This document shows positions 16,348 through 20,906 of a DNA stretch of 20,906 nucleotides, in pieces (within the stretch, counting starts at the first letter, position 1; each line of letters opens with the position of its first letter). This DNA comes from Lachnospiraceae bacterium. Lineage in GTDB: Bacteria; Bacillota; Clostridia; Lachnospirales; Lachnospiraceae. A program made the translations under genes and the position numbers. The stretch lies in the NCBI GenBank assembly GCA_009774395.1, contig VSNQ01000079.1, positions 1,508-22,413 on the forward strand, given 5' to 3'. Below the pieces are notes generated by a model. The model was not told the origin of the DNA. It saw only the letters and a list, made by a program, of their open reading frames with translations, and ran no database searches.

Positions 16348-17241
16348 TTAGATTATAAACTCATCCAATCGCATCTGCCCCTGAATCGTATCATCTTCCA
16401 TCCACCACTCAAAAACTTCTTTTCCATTTTTCCACTTATGCTTATTAGGTAACTTTTTTTGATTTCTTACCTTGATCATTCTGTCAAAAGCGTAAATATA
16501 CGCCTGCTTATACACTGGAAAATCTGCAAATTCTTTCCACCTACTTTTTCCTGCCATTGGACAGCCTATACAACCAACTCGATAATATCCCATCCAGTAC
16601 AACGGATTATGCTCTTTACATTCATTCCAATAATAATCCCATATATCATTGTCTTTCCAATCAATAATGGGGTTTACTACTGTCTTTGCCTTTAGCTGAC
16701 ACTGCTCAATCAGCCTTCTTGTATCATCATTATCTGTGAGGAGCATCCTTTCATCATCTACCAAAACCCTGTTATCTTTTTTGGAACTAATACTCTCAAA
16801 TACTTCCCTTTCTTTTCGTTTTATACTCTCTGCCCATCTTATTCCGGTTGCTATCATACTATTTTTACATCCATTCTCCTTTAATTCAGAGCAACAGTAC
16901 CGTGCAATCCTAGACGGTGGAATCAACTTCCTTGGTATCAGATTCCACATAGTTGTTCTGCTACCATCCAGTTGTTTGTGATAATCAATATTACATTTAA
17001 TCCCCTGTAATTCTAAATCGCGAAATATCTTACGAATGTGGTAAACCGTTTGTGGTGCATCTGCTGTTGTATGGCTATTATGTACTTCAAATACAACGCC
17101 AGAACGCTTAAACAATTCCAGCATTACGTCCGAATCCTTTCCACCAGAATACGTACAAATTAACGGCTTTTCGTAATGATATAGGCTCATTTCTGCTGCC
17201 ATTTTTATTCGTTCTATAGACTTCTGTTCTAAATCCATCAT
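16348..17241 (-). CDS. PP-loop ATPase of the PAPS-reductase superfamily with 4Fe-4S signature
   Basis: A 297-residue protein with the PP-loop 'CTYSGGKDSDVM' (SGGKDS at 32-37), which activates a substrate by adenylation. 'RIARYCCSELKE' (Cys116-Cys117) and 'GCIGCPMAGK' (Cys224, Cys227) form the CC...CxxC pattern that binds a 4Fe-4S cluster in APS reductases and in DndC-type sulfur transfer proteins. The 'NPIIDWKDNDIWDYY' motif (190-204) is family-typical. True APS/PAPS reductases need a C-terminal catalytic cysteine (ECGxH). Here the C-terminus (DTIQGQMRLDEFII) has none, so a sulfonucleotide reductase role is unlikely. A sulfur transfer or nucleotide/nucleic acid modification role is more plausible. 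AAAGG precedes the ATG at 17241. It follows the ASCH gene by 24 bases. Confidence 0.85.
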   Translation of the reverse strand: MMDLEQKSIERIKMAAEMSLYHYEKPLICTYSGGKDSDVMLELFKRSGVVFEVHNSHTTADAPQTVYHIRKIFRDLELQGIKCNIDYHKQLDGSRTTMWNLIPRKLIPPSRIARYCCSELKENGCKNSMIATGIRWAESIKRKEREVFESISSKKDNRVLVDDERMLLTDNDDTRRLIEQCQLKAKTVVNPIIDWKDNDIWDYYWNECKEHNPLYWMGYYRVGCIGCPMAGKSRWKEFADFPVYKQAYIYAFDRMIKVRNQKKLPNKHKWKNGKEVFEWWMEDDTIQGQMRLDEFII

Positions 17242-17265
17242 TTTAACCTTTCACTAGTTAAATTC

Positions 17266-17571
17266 TTAGTTGTGTAAGCAGACTTTTTTAATAAGTAAAC
17301 AATAATATTCTTTATTGGGTTCTGCTCCCCATTCTGGTTTCCCTTGTCTTATATCAATGATAACATCAACAAGTGCCTGTTTCGAATCGGAGGAATATCC
17401 ATTTTTTAATACTACTTTTTCTATTGAAATTGTTGGTAATCCATATCTATCTAAAAGTCCAATCGTTTGAAATCTTTTGGTATAATATGGCTTAATTTCC
17501 CGATACTCCTCTTTCTTTTCACCGGACACTATCATGTCAAACCATTTTCGTTTTATTTGCAACGTCAACAT
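17266..17571 (-). CDS. ASCH-domain protein
   Basis: A 101-residue protein that starts with the classic ASCH pattern, 'LQIKRKWFDMIVSGEKKEEY' followed by REIKPYY, that is a Trp-containing helix, G-E-K-K-x-E-Y-R and a downstream aromatic patch. The later part (ALVDVIIDIRQGKPEWGAEP) is a beta strand with the family's G-x-P-E-W-G turn. ASCH domains resemble PUA folds and bind RNA or modified nucleosides, and some are nucleases or amidohydrolases of modified cytidines. It lies between a radical SAM and a PP-loop gene, suggesting the three act on a nucleic acid substrate. The ATG follows GGAGAGG. Confidence 0.82.
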   Translation of the reverse strand: MLTLQIKRKWFDMIVSGEKKEEYREIKPYYTKRFQTIGLLDRYGLPTISIEKVVLKNGYSSDSKQALVDVIIDIRQGKPEWGAEPNKEYYCLLIKKVCLHN

Positions 17572-17586
17572 AGTTATACCTCTCCA

Positions 17587-17618
17587 TTAATCAGCTAAAT
17601 TCTTATTCTTCTGATTAA
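17587..17618 (-). repeat. Inverted repeat at the end of the radical SAM gene
   Basis: TTAATCAG (17587-17594) and CTGATTAA (17611-17618) are perfect complements around a 16-base loop. The stop codon of the radical SAM gene (17617-17615) lies in the right-hand arm, and the loop contains one TAAGAATTT motif. There is no U-run after the stem on the minus strand, so it is not a standard terminator. It may shape mRNA between the genes. Confidence 0.5.
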
Positions 17619-18601
17619 CTGAAATAAATTTCCCTTATCGTTTTTCCGTCACTTCTCGGTATGTAATTCATAAATTCACAAGAATGGTACAAAAATCTAT
17701 TGTTGCACCACCTCTGTAAATCCCTTAATATATGCCGCTCTGGAAGTGCCTCTTTTCTATAAATCCTCACATCTGGCTGAAATCCAACCGCTTTTATCTT
17801 GTCAATCCTATATAAATCCTGTTCTATCGTAGTATCATAATTTGTCAGCATATATACGATTGCGTTTCTCTCGCTTATTTCCAATGCCTCTTTTGCAATT
17901 TTCAATCCGTCGACAATCCATTTTTCATTTCTCATAAAATCAAACGCAAAATGCAACATAGATATATTTATCTGTTTTAATATCTCAACATTTCTATTAT
18001 TGATAAATCTCGCATCCAAACCTTGCGTAAAATTTACTTTCGCCCCACTGTCTGCTAGCTGCTGTAACAATTCCATATGATCTTTACAGGCTAACAAATT
18101 TGGATCTAAAAGTTTGATGTTTATCTGTCCTCTCCAAAATTCTGATAAATCAGCAACTTTATGTGAACATCTTCCCTCTTTGGGGCAAACAACACAAAAA
18201 GCACAATTATTAGGGCAACCTCTTGTTAAAAAACCATATGCTGTATTTTTTGTGTACTGCGGATATAATTCATAGTCTGGATATATATGTTCAATTTCAT
18301 AAGGCAATTCAAAATGTTTCTTTTTATCAAATACTTCTTTTCCGTCAACTACACTTATACAATATCCCGTGCCACCCTTAATTACTTCCTTTGCGTTGAC
18401 ATAATATTGATAATCTGGCGTATATTCTTCTGAAAACACTTTTGACATATATACTTTGTCAAGCGGCTCATTTGGAAATCCATGTGATAAAGGCTCATAC
18501 CATTCCACATTATCCCCTTGTTGTTTATGCCATGCAGATAATTTCATTAGTGGCAAATTGGGAAATTTATGTCCATCAACATCTATTAATCCAATTTTAA
18601 T
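17615..18601 (-). CDS. Radical SAM protein; conserved N-terminus begins at an ATT codon
   Basis: The protein has a radical SAM motif CPNNCAFC (C-x3-C-x2-C at Cys129, Cys133, Cys136, counted from the ATT) within 'GFLTRGCPNNCAFCVVCPKE', followed by extra cysteines that may bind a second cluster. 'DLSEFWRGQINIKLLDPNLL' and 'VNFTQGLDARFINNRNVEIL' follow, as in a phage radical SAM family I recall. Upstream of the annotated-style TTG (18556) the frame stays open and encodes KIGLIDVDGHKFPNLPLMKL, which fits the conserved family start M-K-I-G-L-I-D-V-D. In place of ATG stands ATT (18601-18599), preceded nine bases earlier by AGGAG. The TTG at 18556 has no ribosome binding site. The start is therefore either a rare AUU or a mutated ATG. 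The substrate is unknown. The N-terminus resembles a B12-binding-like alpha/beta domain. Confidence 0.82.
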   Translation of the reverse strand: MKIGLIDVDGHKFPNLPLMKLSAWHKQQGDNVEWYEPLSHGFPNEPLDKVYMSKVFSEEYTPDYQYYVNAKEVIKGGTGYCISVVDGKEVFDKKKHFELPYEIEHIYPDYELYPQYTKNTAYGFLTRGCPNNCAFCVVCPKEGRCSHKVADLSEFWRGQINIKLLDPNLLACKDHMELLQQLADSGAKVNFTQGLDARFINNRNVEILKQINISMLHFAFDFMRNEKWIVDGLKIAKEALEISERNAIVYMLTNYDTTIEQDLYRIDKIKAVGFQPDVRIYRKEALPERHILRDLQRWCNNRFLYHSCEFMNYIPRSDGKTIREIYFS

Positions 18602-18629
18602 TTTTTACATCTCCTAAAATTCTTATTTT

Positions 18630-18645
18630 ACTCGATTATTCGAGT
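18630..18645. repeat. Perfect palindromic hairpin after the 70-residue zinc-ribbon gene
   Basis: ACTCGA-TTAT-TCGAGT, six base pairs around a four-base loop, located immediately after the TAA stop of the 70-residue zinc-ribbon gene (18648-18646) and about 29 bases before the ATT of the radical SAM gene. There is no U-run on the minus strand. Confidence 0.5.
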
Positions 18646-18858
18646 TTATAAACTGTCAATCAGCTTACGAAACTCTTTTGACTTCTTATCTCCATGTTTC
18701 CAATCCAATTCTGCCGCACAATGAGGACAACAAACATAATTATCTGCCACACCGTGACCGCAAATAGGACAACGATAATCCGGCAGCATTTCACCATCAT
18801 ATGTCAAGTATGCCACCAGCTCCGGCGAAACTACTTTAACCAACCTCAATCTTCTCAT
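18646..18858 (-). CDS. Small zinc-ribbon protein A
   Basis: A 70-residue protein with two cysteine knuckles, CPIC (Cys30, Cys33) and CPHC (Cys44, Cys47), separated by ten residues, ending in AELDWKHGDKKSKEF. Likely binds one zinc ion and may contact nucleic acid or another protein. No enzyme domain is present. GGAGG lies six bases before the ATG. It is followed by the radical SAM gene and preceded by a related zinc-ribbon gene. Confidence 0.75.
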   Translation of the reverse strand: MRRLRLVKVVSPELVAYLTYDGEMLPDYRCPICGHGVADNYVCCPHCAAELDWKHGDKKSKEFRKLIDSL

Positions 18859-18879
18859 TTCTACCTCCAGATTCTTATT

Positions 18880-19050
18880 TTATGATTTTTTCCAAAAAAT
18901 AGCCTGCCCACAATTATCACATTTTCTTTGTCCTACACTTATTCTCCTTGCACACGTTGGGCATCCCGGAAGCTGTTCACCAGATGTATATGTGACTATA
19001 GCTATAGGACGTTTTTGTATGTTCTTGTTTATCACTTCATTGTTTTGCAT
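18880..19050 (-). CDS. Small zinc-ribbon protein B (56 residues)
   Basis: A short frame of 56 residues starting at ATG 19050-19048 and ending at TAA 18882-18880, with GGGGAG eight bases upstream. Knuckles are CPTC (Cys30, Cys33) and CDNC (Cys44, Cys47). The cysteine positions are identical in number to protein A. The surrounding residues (TSGEQLPGCPTC against DGEMLPDYRCPIC, and CGQAIFWKK against CAAELDWKHG) also line up. Probably a diverged copy of the neighbouring gene. Function unknown, probably zinc binding. Confidence 0.75.
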   Translation of the reverse strand: MQNNEVINKNIQKRPIAIVTYTSGEQLPGCPTCARRISVGQRKCDNCGQAIFWKKS

Positions 19051-19074
19051 CCTTATCTCTCCCCGTTTTTTTAT

Positions 19075-19371
19075 TTAGTCTAATAAACATTCATTATCAT
19101 CTACTGTTTTACATAATGCGCATTTTGGGAAACACAAGTTTTCCCACCTATGTGGACAGTCTTCACGATTCTTCTTTTTTGGTATTTGTAAAATATCAGA
19201 AGTATCATTTATTCCTTTGTAAATTTTATCTATATAATAACTTCCATACCGTGATGTATGTTCATACGTTGCTAACTCTGTTTGTAGTGTCTGCATTATT
19301 AACATCTGGTTTTTTAATATGCACGATAACATTTTTTCTTGTTTTCGTGCTCTTGATTTATTCCAACACAT
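19075..19371 (-). CDS. Unknown protein with Cys/His-rich C-terminus
   Basis: A 98-residue protein. The N-terminal half is helical and basic (RARKQEKMLSCILKNQMLIM). The C-terminal part carries Cys72, His74, Cys80, Cys84, Cys87 and Cys95 (DCPHRWENLCFPKCALCKTV), a possible metal site. I do not recognise the family. AAGGAG lies eight bases before the ATG and overlaps the stop codon of the preceding gene, so translation is probably coupled. Confidence 0.6.
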   Translation of the reverse strand: MCWNKSRARKQEKMLSCILKNQMLIMQTLQTELATYEHTSRYGSYYIDKIYKGINDTSDILQIPKKKNREDCPHRWENLCFPKCALCKTVDDNECLLD

Positions 19372-19383
19372 TTCTTTAACTCC

Positions 19384-19686
19384 TTACCAATGACAATACT
19401 TATCTTTTGGAAATACTTCCTCAATATCAACATACCCGTCTAATACGTCATTCAAATCAATACAAACACTATCCGGCTTAACAGTTGCGTTAAAATTTCC
19501 TTCGTCAAAAATACCATATCCAAAAATCTTATATAATTTTTCCATAAATTCCTTAAACCAGATATGATCAACCCAGACAAAAAATTTATTATCAGTTACC
19601 CACCCAAATTCAGATACATAGGAAATATCTTCATCTGGTTTCATGATTAATTGATATAATTCCAATTCACAATTTTTACTTGACAT
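19384..19686 (-). CDS. Small acidic protein of unknown function
   Basis: A 100-residue, strongly acidic protein (CIDLNDVLDGYVDIEEVFPK near the end, MKPDEDISYVSEFGWVTDNK near the start) rich in aromatic residues (FGWVTDNKFFVWVDHIWFKE). No recognised family. Such small acidic phage proteins sometimes block host enzymes by mimicking DNA, but nothing here proves it. GGGGG stands about nine bases before the ATG. It is the first gene after the recombinase unit. Confidence 0.6.
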   Translation of the reverse strand: MSSKNCELELYQLIMKPDEDISYVSEFGWVTDNKFFVWVDHIWFKEFMEKLYKIFGYGIFDEGNFNATVKPDSVCIDLNDVLDGYVDIEEVFPKDKYCHW

Positions 19687-19718
19687 CTTTTATAGCCCCC
19701 AATTGCTGCCAGTCGGCA

Positions 19719-19747
19719 CAGCAGAAAAATAATTCCGCTTTCTGCTG
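19719..19747. repeat. Inverted repeat downstream of the recombinase gene
   Basis: CAGCAGAAA (19719-19727) and TTTCTGCTG (19739-19747) are perfect nine-base complements around an 11-base loop, located 25 bases after the recombinase stop on the minus strand. The loop is T-rich but no U-run follows the stem on the minus strand. It could be a terminator, an mRNA end or part of a recombination site. Confidence 0.5.
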
Positions 19748-19771
19748 CACCGCTAAACTTTTTTGTATACT

Positions 19772-20788
19772 TTAAAATGCTTCAACAAAATCCCTAAATA
19801 TACGCTCTGTGTATTTTTCATCTTTGTAGGTATAGTGCTTTGCAGTTACGTTCCTTGGCGCGTGTCCTAAATATTCCCCTGCAATTTCATCCGATCCGCC
19901 ACGTTTTACAATATTCGTTGCGGTTGTTTTCCGGAATATATGCGGATACACGTTTTTGTCTATATTGGCGCGGCGTGCAATTGTTTTTATTGTAACATAG
20001 ATGCCGTCTACATCTAACGCTTGTGTCGTGTCACCACGCACGTGCGTGAATAGCGGCTCTTTGCTATTTTCTGTAACCTTTCTTTCGTCTAAATATTCAT
20101 GGATATAATATAGAGCAACATTGTCCAAATATACTGTTCTGTATTTATGACTCTTTTTGCCGTAAATTAACAATTTTCCGGTTCTAAAATCTATATCCTG
20201 TATTTTAACTGATGGTATTTCTCCGCGCCGCATTGCAGTGCACCTCATAAACTCTATTAGTGCTCTATCTCTTTTGTATTTGCAGCCTTTTTTCAGCAGT
20301 TCTACTTGCTGCGCTTCCAGATGGTCTATTGGTTTTTCTGGTTCTGTAAATCGTTCTATCCCATCACATGGATTATCACTGATCAGCTTCACTTTACGCA
20401 TCCATGTAAAAAATGCAGACAAATTTCTTAGTAGATTGTTCAAACTTGCGCCGCTGTTGTTCTTTTGTTTTACCATCAAATAATATTCCACATCACTTTC
20501 TGTTACATTTATCAACTGTTTGTTGATTATTGATATTAATTCATCTATTGTACTTAGGTAATATTTTGCTGTTTCGGAGGATAGTTTCGGCGCTTTCCGT
20601 GCCATAAACAATTCTTTGATGTATTGATTTGTGTTATCAATTGTAGCTAGGCTTGTTTCAGATTTTGTTATTTCAATTCCCTGTAGGTTCTGTACAATAA
20701 CTGTTTCCAGTATCAACAGCGTATTTGCATCAATGTGCACTCTCATAGCTGTAAGAATATCATTTCTTAATCTTTCCTTCGCTTCCAT
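19772..20788 (-). CDS. Tyrosine recombinase / integrase
   Basis: A 338-residue XerC/D-like site-specific recombinase. The N-terminal ~150 residues are the core-binding part (ETAKYYLSTIDELISIINKQ, LNNLLRNLSAFFTWMRKVKL). The catalytic set is Arg187 in 'CTAMRRGEI', Lys211 in 'YGKKSHKYRTVYLD', His283 and Arg286 in 'HIFRKTTATNI', His309 in 'GEYLGHAPRNV', and the nucleophile Tyr319 in 'TAKHYTY'. All are present, so it should be active. It probably integrates or resolves the phage genome. AGGAGG stands eight bases before the ATG at 20788. The gene is co-oriented with the late operon and has a strong terminator just upstream, so it is its own transcription unit. Confidence 0.92.
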   Translation of the reverse strand: MEAKERLRNDILTAMRVHIDANTLLILETVIVQNLQGIEITKSETSLATIDNTNQYIKELFMARKAPKLSSETAKYYLSTIDELISIINKQLINVTESDVEYYLMVKQKNNSGASLNNLLRNLSAFFTWMRKVKLISDNPCDGIERFTEPEKPIDHLEAQQVELLKKGCKYKRDRALIEFMRCTAMRRGEIPSVKIQDIDFRTGKLLIYGKKSHKYRTVYLDNVALYYIHEYLDERKVTENSKEPLFTHVRGDTTQALDVDGIYVTIKTIARRANIDKNVYPHIFRKTTATNIVKRGGSDEIAGEYLGHAPRNVTAKHYTYKDEKYTERIFRDFVEAF

Positions 20789-20853
20789 ACATTTTTCCTC
20801 CTATCCGCTTGCATGAAAGAAAGATATATCCTGAGTTTTGCAGGCAATCGAGT

Positions 20854-20900
20854 AAAAAAATGCTCTGAACACCGCATATATAATGGCGTTCGGAGCATTT
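20854..20900 (-). terminator. Strong intrinsic terminator upstream of the recombinase
   Basis: On the minus strand AAATGCTCCGAACGCC pairs with GGTGTTCAGAGCATTT (16 pairs, one C-A mismatch and one G-U) and is followed at once by a run of seven T (20860-20854). This stops transcripts coming from beyond the right edge before they enter the recombinase gene. The recombinase promoter would then lie in 20789-20853. I see no clear -35/-10 pair there. Confidence 0.85.
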
Positions 20901-20906
20901 CAAAAA

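Noticed and set aside
16348..17241. Cysteine biosynthesis enzyme (true PAPS reductase)
   Set aside because: The required C-terminal catalytic cysteine motif is missing.
20789..20853. Promoter for the recombinase (TTGCCT and TATATC-like hexamers)
   Set aside because: The spacing is about 13 bases, too short for a sigma-A promoter.

Overview
The window is a stretch of a tailed-phage genome or prophage, siphovirus type, from a low-GC Firmicute, most likely a gut clostridium (Lachnospiraceae-like). This rests on the AT-rich sequence, strong AGGAGG-type ribosome binding sites, several TTG starts and the protein families. Every gene reads on the minus strand, so gene order runs from the right edge to the left edge. 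No gap between genes exceeds about 160 bases.

Right part (20.9 to 19.7 kb): an intrinsic terminator closes off whatever lies to the right. A tyrosine recombinase follows as its own unit and ends near a hairpin. Middle part (19.7 to 15.46 kb): small accessory genes. These are two unknown proteins, two adjacent small zinc-ribbon proteins that look like diverged copies of each other, a radical SAM protein whose conserved N-terminus begins at an ATT codon, an ASCH-domain protein, a PP-loop ATPase of the PAPS-reductase superfamily with a CC...CxxC iron-sulfur signature but no sulfonucleotide-reductase active-site cysteine, two more unknowns, and a sigma-region-4-like late regulator (ArpU/RinA-like). 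The motif TAAGAATYT recurs in the gaps of the accessory part.

Left part (15.3 kb to 1): the late operon in textbook order. It runs HNH endonuclease, small and large terminase, HK97-type portal, ClpP-like prohead protease, HK97-fold major capsid protein, head-tail connector, head closure protein, gp10-like protein, tail terminator, major tail protein, tail assembly chaperone G and its -1 frameshift product GT, tape measure, Dit, Tal-like tail tip protein, and the start of a tail fibre with 63-bp coiled-coil repeats. An intrinsic-terminator-like hairpin sits between the late regulator and the HNH gene.

How it works together: the regulator probably switches on the late operon. HNH and terminase cut and package DNA through the portal into a shell matured by the protease. 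The connectors join the head to a long non-contractile tail whose length is set by the tape measure and whose tip (Dit, Tal, fibre) binds the host. The most interesting parts are the PP-loop/radical SAM/ASCH cassette, which may modify a nucleic acid, and the complete frameshift signal in the tail chaperone gene.
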